From positions 8,889,001 to 8,953,000 of the forward strand of contig NZ_CP146350.1 in assembly GCF_037055355.1 (NCBI RefSeq): a DNA stretch of 64,000 nt. The letters run 5' to 3'. This document shows, piece after piece, positions 29,694 to 38,392 of this stretch. The position numbers were made by a program, and so were the translations under genes. The notes below the pieces were generated by a model. It was not told where the DNA came from. It worked only from the letters and a program-made list of their open reading frames with translations, and searched no databases. Numbering within the stretch: the stretch's first letter is position 1; the number at the start of each line of letters is the position of its first letter. The stretch comes from Streptomyces sp. DG1A-41 (GTDB lineage: Bacteria > Actinomycetota > Actinomycetes > Streptomycetales > Streptomycetaceae).

Positions 29694-29814
29694 GGAAGCC
29701 GGTGGGAAGGCGGGGCGCAAGCAACGCTCCGACCAGGTTCGAGCGCCGCACCGGAGCATGCGTCCAGCCGAGCGCCGGACCCGGGCGCTCACCGATCCTC
29801 ATGAGAGGTGGCCT

Positions 29815-30465
29815 GTGGCCCGCCTGCTGCACATCGACTCCTCGCCCTCGCCCTACTCCGTCTCCCGCCGGCTCGCGAGCCTCTTCCAGGAGACCTGGGC
29901 CAAGGAAGTGTCCGACGCGGACATCACCCACCGGGACCTCGTGGCGACCCCGCTGCCGCACCTGGACGCCGACGGGGTCCACACTCTCCTCAACGCCCCC
30001 GAGACCGACGCCCAGCGCACCGCCGCCGCGCTGCACGACGAACTCGTCGAGGAGATCCTGTCCGCGGACGCGCTACTGATCAGCGCCCCCATGCACAACT
30101 GGGCCGTGCCGTCCCACCTCAAGGCGTGGCTCGACCAGTCCCTGCTGATGGGCCGCACCCTGCCCTACGACCCGTCCGCCAATCCGCTCGCGGGCCGGCC
30201 GGCCACCGTGGTTCTGGCGTACGGCGGCGACTACGGTCCCGCCTCCCCGGACCACGCGATGGACCACTGCGCGCCGTACCTGCGGACCGTGCTGGGCCAG
30301 GTCCTCAGCTACGACCTGGAGATCATCACGGCCTCGCACACCGTCGCCCCGTTCACCTCCCAGGACCCGGCCGAGCACGAGAAGGCCGCCGTCTCGCTGC
30401 GGGAGGCCGAGAACGCGGTGACAGAACGCGCCCGCGCCACCGCCGCGGTGCCGGCCCGCGCCTGA
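29815..30465 (+). CDS. FMN-dependent NADH:quinone reductase / azoreductase-like protein
   Basis: 216 residues, flavodoxin-like fold: HIDSSPSPYSVSRRL binds the FMN phosphate, APMHNWAVPSHLKAWLDQ is the family signature, and AYGGDYG is the third flavin loop. GTG 29815 follows GAGAGGTGG. It may reduce quinone intermediates of the aromatic product, or give FMNH2 to an oxygenase; redox protection is another option. Confidence 0.85.
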   Translation: MARLLHIDSSPSPYSVSRRLASLFQETWAKEVSDADITHRDLVATPLPHLDADGVHTLLNAPETDAQRTAAALHDELVEEILSADALLISAPMHNWAVPSHLKAWLDQSLLMGRTLPYDPSANPLAGRPATVVLAYGGDYGPASPDHAMDHCAPYLRTVLGQVLSYDLEIITASHTVAPFTSQDPAEHEKAAVSLREAENAVTERARATAAVPARA

Positions 30466-30481
30466 CCGAGGACGGCCGCGT

Positions 30482-30511
30482 GAGGGGCGGCCCTCACGCA
30501 GGCCGCCCCTC
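30482..30511. terminator. hairpin at convergent gene ends
   Basis: An 11-bp perfect stem (GAGGGGCGGCC) with an 8-base loop just after the flavoprotein gene. It overlaps the last codons of the convergent WYL regulator. Confidence 0.65.
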
Positions 30512-31507
30512 GGCCGCCGGGTCGCGGACGCTCCTGGCCCACTCGTCGCTCTCGGGCCAGGCCGCCCGGTGCAGCCGGCCGGTGAGCGTCCGGAGCCGCT
30601 CCACCAGCTCGTCCGGTTCGTGCACCACGAAGTCGAACCCGAACGCGGCCACCCACACCGCCAGGTGGTCCAGGCTGTCCGATCCGATGCGCAGCAGGCA
30701 CGACTCGTCGTCGATGGGCTCCACCGTGCCCAGCGTCGTCGGCACCTCGTCGGCCACCTCCGTCGCCGAGCCGCGCATGGTCAGCACGGCCCGGTAGCGG
30801 TACTGGGCCGTGGTGCGCCCCGTGGACAGGTAACTCACCAGGTCCTCGGTCGGCAGCGGCCGCGGGCTGAACCGGGGGCCGGTCGGTACCCGCAGCTCCA
30901 GCCGGTCGACCCGGAACCTGCGCCAGTCCGACCGCTGGGTGTCCCACGCGAACAGATACCAGCGCCGCGCGTCGTGGACGAGCCGGTACGGCTCCACGTC
31001 GCGCACCGTTCGCTCCCCCTCGTAGGAGATGTAGTCGAACCGGAGCCGTTCGCGGTCCCGCACGGCCGAGGCGATGGCGCTCAGCGCCGAGGCGTCGATC
31101 GTGCGGCCCGGAGTGGGCATGGTGACCATGGCGGCGCCGAGCGTGTTGATCTGATGCCGCAGCCGGGACGGCAGCACCTGGTCCAGTTTCGCCAGCGCTC
31201 TGACCGATGTCTCCGCGATGCCCGTGACCGCGCCCGACGCCGCTGTCCGCAGCCCCACCGCCACGGCGACCGCCTCCTCGTCGTCGAGGAGCAGCGGAGG
31301 CAGCGACGCGCCGGCCCCCAGCTGGTATCCGCCCCCCACTCCGCCGATGGCGTTGATCGGGTAGCCCAGCGCGCGCAGCTTGTCCACGTCGCGCCGGATG
31401 GTCCGCGCGCTGACACCCAGCCGGTCCGACAATTCCTGCCCTGACCAGTCACGTTGCGTCTGCAGCAGCCCCAGGAGACGCAGCAGCCGGGCCGAGGTTT
31501 CCAACAT
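30494..31507 (-). CDS. WYL-domain HTH transcriptional regulator
   Basis: 337 residues. N-terminal DeoR-like winged helix (QELSDRLGVSARTIRRDVDKL), central WYL domain (RLVHDARRWYLFAWD) and C-terminal WCX region. ATG 31507 is on the complement. It is divergent from the NmrA-like gene with only 82 bases between, the usual layout for a regulator and its target. Probably not a direct part of polyketide synthesis. Confidence 0.88.
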   Translation of the reverse strand: MLETSARLLRLLGLLQTQRDWSGQELSDRLGVSARTIRRDVDKLRALGYPINAIGGVGGGYQLGAGASLPPLLLDDEEAVAVAVGLRTAASGAVTGIAETSVRALAKLDQVLPSRLRHQINTLGAAMVTMPTPGRTIDASALSAIASAVRDRERLRFDYISYEGERTVRDVEPYRLVHDARRWYLFAWDTQRSDWRRFRVDRLELRVPTGPRFSPRPLPTEDLVSYLSTGRTTAQYRYRAVLTMRGSATEVADEVPTTLGTVEPIDDESCLLRIGSDSLDHLAVWVAAFGFDFVVHEPDELVERLRTLTGRLHRAAWPESDEWARSVRDPAAEGRPA

Positions 31508-31528
31508 GGCCAGAGTTTCGCATCAATG

Positions 31529-31547
31529 GCGGTCAATAGGTGACCGC
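31529..31547. promoter_or_regulatory. palindromic operator between WYL regulator and NmrA-like gene
   Basis: GCGGTCA, a 5-base spacer, and TGACCGC form a perfect 7-bp inverted repeat in the 82-base divergent gap. Likely the site of the WYL regulator; not tested. Confidence 0.5.
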
Positions 31548-31589
31548 GAATGCTCCTAACGTCGGTCGCACGACGGAAGGAGACCCCCC

Positions 31590-32414
31590 ATGACCATTCT
31601 TGTAGCCGGTGCCACGGGCAATGTCGGACGTCCCCTCGTGGAGCAGTTGCTCGCCTCCGGGCACCAGGTACGCGCCCTGACCCGCAACCCGCAGAAGGCC
31701 GACCTCCCGGCCGGCGCGGAGGCCGTAGCCGGGAACCTGGCGGACACCGCCAGCCTGGCCCAGGCCTTCGACGGAGTGACCGCCGCGCACCTGATCAGCT
31801 TCAGCGGCGAGGACTTCTCCCCGCTCACCAACGGCACGGAGATCGCCGACCTGGCCCGCAAGGCCGGGGTGCGCCGGGTGACGGTGCTCAAGGGCGATCT
31901 GGAGAAGAGCCCGCTGGAGCAGGCGGTCGAGGCCAGCGGCCTGGAGTGGACCCACCTCTCGCCTGTGGAGTTCATGTCCAACGCGCTGGAGTGGGCCGAG
32001 TCGGTCAAGTCCGAGGGCGTGGTCCGCGAGGCGTTCGCCGAGGCCAAGAGCGCCATGGTGCACGAGGCGGACATCGCCGCGGTCGCCGCCGTCGCCCTGA
32101 CCTCGGACGGCCACGCCGGCCAGGAGTACTGGCTCACCGGCCCCGAGGCGCTGACGCCGCCGGACAAGGTGCGCGTCATCGCCGAGGTCCTCGGCCGTGA
32201 GGTGCGCTACGTCGAGCTGTCCCAGGACGAGATCGTCGGGCAGTGGCGCGAGCAGGGCTACTCGGACGGGGACATCGAGTTCTTCGTCACGATGCGCACC
32301 AACCCGCCGGAGGCCGGTTACACGGTGCTGCCGACGGTGGAGAAGGTGACCGGCAAGCCGGCCCGGACCTTCGCCCAGTGGGTGCGGGAGAACGCGGCCG
32401 CCTTCGGCGGCTGA
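31590..32414 (+). CDS. NmrA-like NAD(P)-binding protein
   Basis: 274 residues, atypical SDR with LVAGATGNVGRP at the N-terminus and no Tyr-x-x-x-Lys pair, as in NmrA/HSCARG redox sensors and quinone oxidoreductase-like proteins. ATG 31590 follows GGAAGGAGAC. Probably controlled by the divergent WYL regulator. The substrate is not known; NmrA-like proteins often respond to redox or reactive electrophiles. Confidence 0.85.
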   Translation: MTILVAGATGNVGRPLVEQLLASGHQVRALTRNPQKADLPAGAEAVAGNLADTASLAQAFDGVTAAHLISFSGEDFSPLTNGTEIADLARKAGVRRVTVLKGDLEKSPLEQAVEASGLEWTHLSPVEFMSNALEWAESVKSEGVVREAFAEAKSAMVHEADIAAVAAVALTSDGHAGQEYWLTGPEALTPPDKVRVIAEVLGREVRYVELSQDEIVGQWREQGYSDGDIEFFVTMRTNPPEAGYTVLPTVEKVTGKPARTFAQWVRENAAAFGG

Positions 32415-32551
32415 CGACGGCGCGGGTCAGCGCGCCGAACGATGCCGGCGGCAGGCCGGCCGTCAGGGCCGCGCGGCCGGCACCGCGCCCCGGACAGGGC
32501 CGGGCGGGAATCCCCAGCCCGCCCGGCCCCCTCCGGCCGGAGGCGCGCGGG

Positions 32552-32580
32552 TTCGACCCACGCTGTGGGCATCGTCGAGC
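32552..32580 (+). promoter_or_regulatory. candidate SARP boxes before the 2,3-dehydratase gene
   Basis: TTCGACC at 32552 and GTCGAGC at 32574 are 22 bp apart, the same geometry as at 18473-18501. They lie 58 bases upstream of the TTG start of the dehydratase gene. Confidence 0.45.
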
Positions 32581-32637
32581 AGCCGTGGCCACCGTGGCGG
32601 GCGACCTGTCGGGCCATCAGGCACTCGGGAGTCCGCC

Positions 32638-34128
32638 TTGACCGCAACCGTCCCGCCGGCCGCGCGCCGCCCGGAGTCCCCCGGGGACTCCCCGTCCCTG
32701 CGGATCGCACGATCCGCCCTGGCGACCTCCGGTCACCTCGCGGACCTGGACGCCTTCCACGATTGGTTCACCGACTGCGGACGGCGGTTCGCCATGGAGG
32801 TGGGGGTGGTACCCCTCGACGCGCTCAGCGGCTGGCGCACCGACCCGGCGACCGGGGACCTGCGCCACGAGTCCGGGCGGTTCTACGCCGTGACCGGGCT
32901 GGAGGTGCACGTCCCGGGCGCGCCGGTCAGCAGGTGGCGGCAGCCCATCCTCGACCAGCCGGAAGTGGGCGTCCTCGGCATCCTCGCCAAGGAGTTCGAC
33001 GGCGTCCTGCACTTCCTGATGCAGGCCAAGAACGAGCCGGGCAACCCCGGCGGGCTGCAACTGTCACCGACCGTGCAGGCGACCCGCAGCAACTTCACCC
33101 GGGTGCACGGCGGCAACCGCGTGCCCTACCTCGACCACTTCCTCGACACCTCCCGCCACCAGGTACTGGCCGACGTCCGCCAGTCCGAGCAGGGGGCCTG
33201 GTTCTACCGCAAGCGCAACCGGAACATGGTGGTGCTCGTGACGGAGGACGTCGAGACGCTGGACGGCTTCTGCTGGCTGACCCTGGGGCAGCTGCACCGG
33301 CTCCTGGCCGTCGACGACCTGGTGAACATGGACGCCCGCACCGTGTTGTCCTGCCTGCCGTTCGCCACCGCCGGCCTCTCGGACCTGTACGGCGGACCCG
33401 CCCCGGATCCCTTCACGGCCGCCCTGATCCGGTCCTGCGAGCCGGGGGCCACCGATGAGCAGGCCACCCGGGAACTGCTCGGCTGGCTGAGCGGTTTCCG
33501 CTCGGGGCGCGAGGACCGCATCGTCCCGATACCCCTGCGGGAGGTGGACCGGTGGCGGCGCGTGGACGGCAGGATCGTGCACGAGGACGGCGCCTTCTTC
33601 AGCGTGATGGGCGTGACCGTCGCGGCGTCGGGGCGGGAGGTCCGCAGCTGGTCCCAGCCCCTGATCGAACCGTGCGACGAAGGCCTGTGCGCCTTCCTCG
33701 TGCGGCAACGCGAGGGTGTCGTGGAGCTGCTGGTGCAGGCCAAGGCCCAGCCGGGGTTCGTCGACACCGCCGAACTGGCCCCCACCGTGCAGTGCACGCC
33801 GTCGAACTACGACGTGCTGCCGGAGGGCGCACGGCCTCCGTACCTGGCCGAGGTGCTCTCCGCCCGCCCGGAGCAGATCCGCTTCGACACCGTCCTCGCC
33901 GAGGAGGGAGGGCGCTTCTTCAGGGCCCGCAACCGGTACGTGGTCGTCGAGACCGGCGGGGACCACGACGACCCGAGGCCCGGATACCGGTGGGTGATCC
34001 TGGCGCAGCTGTCCGAGCTGCTGTGCCACAGCCACTACCTCAACGTGGAGGCCCGCAGCCTCGTCGCCTGCCTGCACGCCCTGTCCGCCGGACTTCGACC
34101 GGATTTCGAGACCGCCTCCCGACACTGA
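32638..34128 (+). CDS. NDP-hexose 2,3-dehydratase
   Basis: 496 residues made of two homologous halves (about 20-235 and 255-485). Each half carries the family block: PYLDHFLDTSR with WFYRKRNRNM in the first, PYLAEVLSARPEQ with RFFRARNRYV in the second. This internal duplication is typical of the SpnO/TylX3 family, which removes the C2 hydroxyl from NDP-4-keto-6-deoxyglucose. TTG 32638 has GGGAG 7 bases upstream. It opens the path to a 2,6-dideoxy-3-amino sugar. Glucose-1-phosphate thymidylyltransferase and 4,6-dehydratase genes are not in this window. Confidence 0.93.
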   Translation: MTATVPPAARRPESPGDSPSLRIARSALATSGHLADLDAFHDWFTDCGRRFAMEVGVVPLDALSGWRTDPATGDLRHESGRFYAVTGLEVHVPGAPVSRWRQPILDQPEVGVLGILAKEFDGVLHFLMQAKNEPGNPGGLQLSPTVQATRSNFTRVHGGNRVPYLDHFLDTSRHQVLADVRQSEQGAWFYRKRNRNMVVLVTEDVETLDGFCWLTLGQLHRLLAVDDLVNMDARTVLSCLPFATAGLSDLYGGPAPDPFTAALIRSCEPGATDEQATRELLGWLSGFRSGREDRIVPIPLREVDRWRRVDGRIVHEDGAFFSVMGVTVAASGREVRSWSQPLIEPCDEGLCAFLVRQREGVVELLVQAKAQPGFVDTAELAPTVQCTPSNYDVLPEGARPPYLAEVLSARPEQIRFDTVLAEEGGRFFRARNRYVVVETGGDHDDPRPGYRWVILAQLSELLCHSHYLNVEARSLVACLHALSAGLRPDFETASRH

Positions 34129-34172
34129 CCACCGTCCTGACCTCAGTTCTTCGACTTCACGAGGAGACCACC

Positions 34173-34508
34173 ATGGCCGCTCCGGGCGACCGCGCGGGAA
34201 GCGTGACGTTCGTCAACAGGTTCACCGTCTCCGGCGATCCGGACGACTTCGAGAAGGCCTTCGCCCGCGTCGCCGAGTTCATGACGGCGCAGCCGGGCAT
34301 TCTCGGCTACACCCTGTCCCGGGACGTCGACGACCCCCAGCGCTACGTGAACATCGCCCGCTGGGAGAACACCCCCGCCCTGCGGGCCGCGGTCACGCGT
34401 CCGGGCTTCCGGGAGCACGTCGAGGAGCTTCGGCAACTGGCCGAGAGCAGCTCCGAACTGTACGTCGAGCGGCAGCGCTACCTCGGCGACGGCGTCCCGG
34501 CGGCATGA
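34173..34508 (+). CDS. ABM-domain (antibiotic biosynthesis) monooxygenase
   Basis: 111 residues, a ferredoxin-like ABM fold similar in size to ActVA-Orf6/TcmH/ElmH cofactor-free oxygenases. FVNRFTV begins the first strand, and ILGYTLSRDVDDPQRYVNIARW is the characteristic central block, here shown only by position (about residues 43-64). GAGGAGACC precedes ATG 34173. Possible role: oxidation of an anthrone-type intermediate to the quinone. Confidence 0.82.
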   Translation: MAAPGDRAGSVTFVNRFTVSGDPDDFEKAFARVAEFMTAQPGILGYTLSRDVDDPQRYVNIARWENTPALRAAVTRPGFREHVEELRQLAESSSELYVERQRYLGDGVPAA

Positions 34509-34572
34509 CATCCCGGCGCGCCACCGTGCCGTGCGCGGCGAACGATCCGGCGGAACGAGAGGAGCGGTGCCC

Positions 34573-35916
34573 GTGGACGACCTGAGCGCCGCGGTGCTGG
34601 CCGGCGCGCCGGCCGCGGAACTGCGGAACATCCCCCTGCCGAAGAGCTACCGGGCCGCCTGCCTGCGGGCCGAGGACACCGGAGTCTTCGCCGGCGTCGA
34701 CGACAAGGACGTACGCAAGACGCTCCGCGTCGAAGAGGTCCCCCTGCCCGAACCGGCCCCGGACGAGGTGCTGGTGGCCGTGTTGGCGAGCGCCATCAAC
34801 TACAACACCGTCTGGTCGGCGACGTTCGAGCCACTGCCGACCTTCGGCTTCCTCCAGCGCCTCGGCCGTCAGGGCGGGTTCGCGGCGCGCCACGACCTGC
34901 CCTACCACGTGGTCGGCTCGGACGCGGCGGGCGTCGTGGTGCGCACCGGTGCGGCCGTCGCCCGCTGGTCCGCCGGCGACCACGTGGTGGTCAGCTGTGT
35001 CCAGGTCGACGACCACGAACCGGCGACGCACGGCGACGCCATGCTGGGATCGGCCCAGCGCATCTGGGGGTACGAGACCAACTTCGGCGGCCTCGCCCAC
35101 TACGCCTTGGTGAAGGCGAGTCAGCTGCTGCCGAAGCCGGGGCACCTCACCTGGGAGGAGGCCGGGAGTTCGATGCTCACCGCGGCCACCTCCTACCGGA
35201 TGCTGATCGGCGACAAGGGCGCCCGGATCAAACTCGGCGACGTGGTGCTGATCTGGGGCGCGGCAGGCGGCCTGGGTGCTTTCGCGGTGCAGCTGGTCAA
35301 GCAGGCGGGCGGCATACCCGTCGCCGTGGTCGGCTCGCCCGGCAAGGCCCGCGCGGTGCGGGCCCTCGGCTGTGACGTGGTCCTGGACCGAACGGAACTC
35401 GGGCTGGGCGGCGGCGGGACGGGCGACGAGATCATCGCCCAGGGCAAGCGGCTCGGGCGCGCCATCCGCGAGGCCGTCGGAGAGGACCCCGCCGTCGTCT
35501 TCGACTACGTCGGCCGGGCCACCTTCGGGCTCTCCGTCTTCGTGCTGCGGCGTGGCGGCACCGTCGTCACGTGCGGGTCCAGCACCGGCTACCGGCACGA
35601 GTTCGACAACCGCTACCTGTGGATGCACTCCAAGCGCGTCGTCGGCAGCCACGCCGCCAACCTCATGGAACAGGCCGAGTGCAACAGGCTGTTCGACCTC
35701 GGCAAGCTCGTGCCGGTGCTGTCCGAGGTGCACACCCTCGACGAGGCCGGCGAGGCGGCCCGCCGGGTGCAGCTCAACCAGCACACCGGCAAGGTCGGCG
35801 TCCTGTGCCTGGCCCCGCGCGAGGGGCTGGGGGTCACCGACCCCGAACGGCGCGCGGCGATCGGCGCCTGCGCCCTCAACCCGTTCCGACCGTCCCTGTC
35901 CCGACCGATGAACTGA
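34573..35916 (+). CDS. ccr: crotonyl-CoA carboxylase/reductase (CCR) family enzyme
   Basis: 447 residues, medium-chain dehydrogenase of the CCR type: long N-terminus, INYNTVW near residue 75, the CO2-pocket region WGYETNFGGLAHY, NADPH site WGAAGGLGAFAVQL, and MHSKRVVGSH. GTG 34573 gives a better distance to GAGAGGAG than GTG 34567. Family reaction: reductive carboxylation of enoyl-CoA to alkylmalonyl-CoA, chiefly ethylmalonyl-CoA. The placement beside a KSQ-AT with a VAGH motif suggests it makes the unusual loading unit. Dedicated CCR genes commonly sit in clusters that need such units. Confidence 0.9.
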   Translation: MDDLSAAVLAGAPAAELRNIPLPKSYRAACLRAEDTGVFAGVDDKDVRKTLRVEEVPLPEPAPDEVLVAVLASAINYNTVWSATFEPLPTFGFLQRLGRQGGFAARHDLPYHVVGSDAAGVVVRTGAAVARWSAGDHVVVSCVQVDDHEPATHGDAMLGSAQRIWGYETNFGGLAHYALVKASQLLPKPGHLTWEEAGSSMLTAATSYRMLIGDKGARIKLGDVVLIWGAAGGLGAFAVQLVKQAGGIPVAVVGSPGKARAVRALGCDVVLDRTELGLGGGGTGDEIIAQGKRLGRAIREAVGEDPAVVFDYVGRATFGLSVFVLRRGGTVVTCGSSTGYRHEFDNRYLWMHSKRVVGSHAANLMEQAECNRLFDLGKLVPVLSEVHTLDEAGEAARRVQLNQHTGKVGVLCLAPREGLGVTDPERRAAIGACALNPFRPSLSRPMN

Positions 35917-35939
35917 AAGGCCTTCCGGTACACCGTCGC

Positions 35940-38204
35940 ATGCGAAACACAGAAGACGACATCGTCATCACCGGTGCCCGTGAGAACAACCTCAAGGACG
36001 TCTCTCTCCGACTGCCCAAGAACAAGATCACCGTCTTCACGGGCGTGTCGGGCTCGGGCAAGTCCTCCGTGGTGTTCGACACCATCGCGGTGGAGGCGCA
36101 GCGGCAGCTGAACGGCACGTTCAGCTGGTTCATCCGCAACCAGCTGCCCAAGTACCAGCGCCCGCACGCGGATGTCATCGCCGGCCTCACCTCGCCCGTC
36201 GTGGTCGACCAGAAGCCGGTCGGCGGCAACGCGCGCTCCACGGTGGGCACCATGACCGACATCTACTCCAGCGTGAGGGTCCTCTTCTCGCGCCTGGCCA
36301 CGCCAAGCAACGCCCCGTCCGTCTACTCCTTCAACGACCCGCAGGGGATGTGCACGGAGTGCGACGGCCTCGGCCAGGCGCGCCGCGTCGACGTGGACCG
36401 CATGCTCGACCGCTCCAAATCGCTCGACGAGGGCGCGATCCAGCTCCCCACCCACAAGGTCGGGAGCATGGATTGGCAGCAATACGCCAATTCGGGCCAC
36501 TTCGACACGGCCAAACGCCTGTCCGACTACACCGACGACGAATGGCACCTGCTGCTGTACGGCAGCGGTGGCAAGGTCACGGTGAGCACGGCGAACAGCA
36601 CGGCGACTCTCAACTACGAGGGCGTAGTGGCGCGTTTCACCCGTACGAACCTCAAGCGCGACCTGAGCTCGCTGAGTGAGCGCGGGCGGGCCAACATCGA
36701 ACGGTTCATCACCCTGGGGGAGTGCGGCGCCTGCCGGGGAGCACGCCTCAACCCGACGGCCCTCGCGGCCAAGGTCGGGCCCCACACCATCGCCGACTGG
36801 ACGCGCATGGAGGTCAGCGACCTGATCGAGGTCCTGGCAGCCGCCGGCGACCCGGTCACCGGCGCCATCGCCGAGGGCGTCGTCAGCGCCCTGCGCCGGA
36901 TCGAGACGGTCGGCCTGGGCTATCTCTCCCTGGACCGCCCGACCACGTCCCTGTCCGGCGGCGAGGCGCAGCGCCTGAAGACCGTACGTCACCTCAGCAG
37001 CAGCCTCATCGGGATGACCTACGTCTTCGACGAGCCGAGCACCGGGCTGCACCCGCGTGACGTGGGCAGGCTCAACGACATGCTGCGCGAGCTGCGCGAC
37101 AAGGGGAACACCATCCTGGTGGTCGAGCACGACCCGGACGTGATCGCCATCGCCGACCATGTGGTCGACATGGGACCCGGCGCCGGGGCGCACGGCGGTG
37201 AGGTGGTGTTCGAGGGTTCCTTCGAGGACCTGCGGGAGTCCGGCACCCCGACGGGCGCCGGGCTGCGCGCCATCGGCGGGGTGAAGGAGCCGGTGCGCGA
37301 GCCGGCCGGTGAACTGCGCGTGGCGAACGCCACCCTGCACAACCTGAAGAACGTCTCCGTGAGCATCCCCACCGGCACGCTCACCGCGGTGACGGGGGTG
37401 GCGGGCTCGGGCAAGAGCTCACTGATGGCCGGGGCCTTCATGGCCGCCCACCCCGAATCGGTCTTCGTGGACCAGTCGCCCATCAGGGCGTCCTCGCGGT
37501 CCACGCCCGCCAGTCACCTCGACGCCATGGACCCGATCCGCAAGCTGTTCGCCAAGGCGACGAAGACGCAGGCCTCCCAGTTCAGTTTCAATTCGGCAGG
37601 CGCCTGCGACGAGTGCAAGGGCCGCGGCGAGATCGTCACCGAGCTCGCCTACATGGACCCGGTGCGCACGCGCTGCGAGGCCTGTGACGGCAGTCGGTTC
37701 AAGGACGAGGTGCTGGCGCACACGCTGCGCGGACAGTCCATCGCGGACGTGCTGGAGATGCCCGCGGAGGACGCCGTCGCCTTCTTCCACGAGCCCGAGG
37801 TGCACGACAAGCTCGCCGGGATGCTGGAGGTGGGCCTGGGCTATCTCACCCTGGGGCAGCCGCTGAGCACCCTGTCCGGCGGTGAACGCCAGCGGCTGAA
37901 ACTGGTCGGCCACCTGCACCGCACCGGGGCCGTCCATGTCCTCGACGAACCGACGACCGGGCTGCACATGTCGGACGTCGACACCCTCGTGGCGCTGCTG
38001 AACCGGCTGGTGGACCGCGGCAACACCGTCGTGGTCATCGAGCACAACCTCGATGTGGTCCGGCAGGCCGACTGGGTCGTCGATCTCGGCCCGGACGGCG
38101 GCAAGCACGGGGGCGAGATCGTCTTCACCGGCACCCCGAGCGACCTGCTGAAGGCGGACGCCTCCGTGACCGGCGCGTACCTGCGCCAGTACTGCGGCGT
38201 CTGA
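35940..38204 (+). CDS. UvrA-like excinuclease paralogue (DrrC-type self-resistance)
   Basis: 754 residues, shorter than UvrA (about 950). Two ABC ATPase units: Walker A GVSGSGKSS and GVAGSGKSS, signatures LSGGEAQRLK and LSGGERQRLK, and two CxxC zinc-module regions (CTECDGLG with CGAC; CDECKGRG with CEAC). Known relatives such as DrrC remove or displace DNA-bound drugs such as daunorubicin and mithramycin-like compounds. ATG 35940 was chosen; the ribosome site is weak. It supports a DNA-binding product and lies at the cluster's right end, before the mobile DNA. Confidence 0.9.
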   Translation: MRNTEDDIVITGARENNLKDVSLRLPKNKITVFTGVSGSGKSSVVFDTIAVEAQRQLNGTFSWFIRNQLPKYQRPHADVIAGLTSPVVVDQKPVGGNARSTVGTMTDIYSSVRVLFSRLATPSNAPSVYSFNDPQGMCTECDGLGQARRVDVDRMLDRSKSLDEGAIQLPTHKVGSMDWQQYANSGHFDTAKRLSDYTDDEWHLLLYGSGGKVTVSTANSTATLNYEGVVARFTRTNLKRDLSSLSERGRANIERFITLGECGACRGARLNPTALAAKVGPHTIADWTRMEVSDLIEVLAAAGDPVTGAIAEGVVSALRRIETVGLGYLSLDRPTTSLSGGEAQRLKTVRHLSSSLIGMTYVFDEPSTGLHPRDVGRLNDMLRELRDKGNTILVVEHDPDVIAIADHVVDMGPGAGAHGGEVVFEGSFEDLRESGTPTGAGLRAIGGVKEPVREPAGELRVANATLHNLKNVSVSIPTGTLTAVTGVAGSGKSSLMAGAFMAAHPESVFVDQSPIRASSRSTPASHLDAMDPIRKLFAKATKTQASQFSFNSAGACDECKGRGEIVTELAYMDPVRTRCEACDGSRFKDEVLAHTLRGQSIADVLEMPAEDAVAFFHEPEVHDKLAGMLEVGLGYLTLGQPLSTLSGGERQRLKLVGHLHRTGAVHVLDEPTTGLHMSDVDTLVALLNRLVDRGNTVVVIEHNLDVVRQADWVVDLGPDGGKHGGEIVFTGTPSDLLKADASVTGAYLRQYCGV

Positions 38205-38257
38205 CCGGAACCCGGCCGCGGCGTGGTGTAGACGCGCACGGGCAGCCGATGGCGGCC

Positions 38258-38380
38258 TGGGCCCGGTGCACCAGTTCGTTGATCAACTGGTCGTCCACGG
38301 CCTTCGCCGATACCACCTCTGCCGACTCGACAAGACTTGGGATCGGTCACGTTCTCACTGGTCATCGATGCATCTTCCAT
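38258..38380 (-). pseudogene. IS256-family transposase N-terminal relic
   Basis: Complement reads MTSENVTD and, after a frameshift, EVVSAKAVDDQLINELVH, the usual beginning of Streptomyces IS256-type transposases. It stops after about 40 residues. The rest of the element is lost. Confidence 0.6.
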
Positions 38381-38392
38381 GATCGGGAGTTA

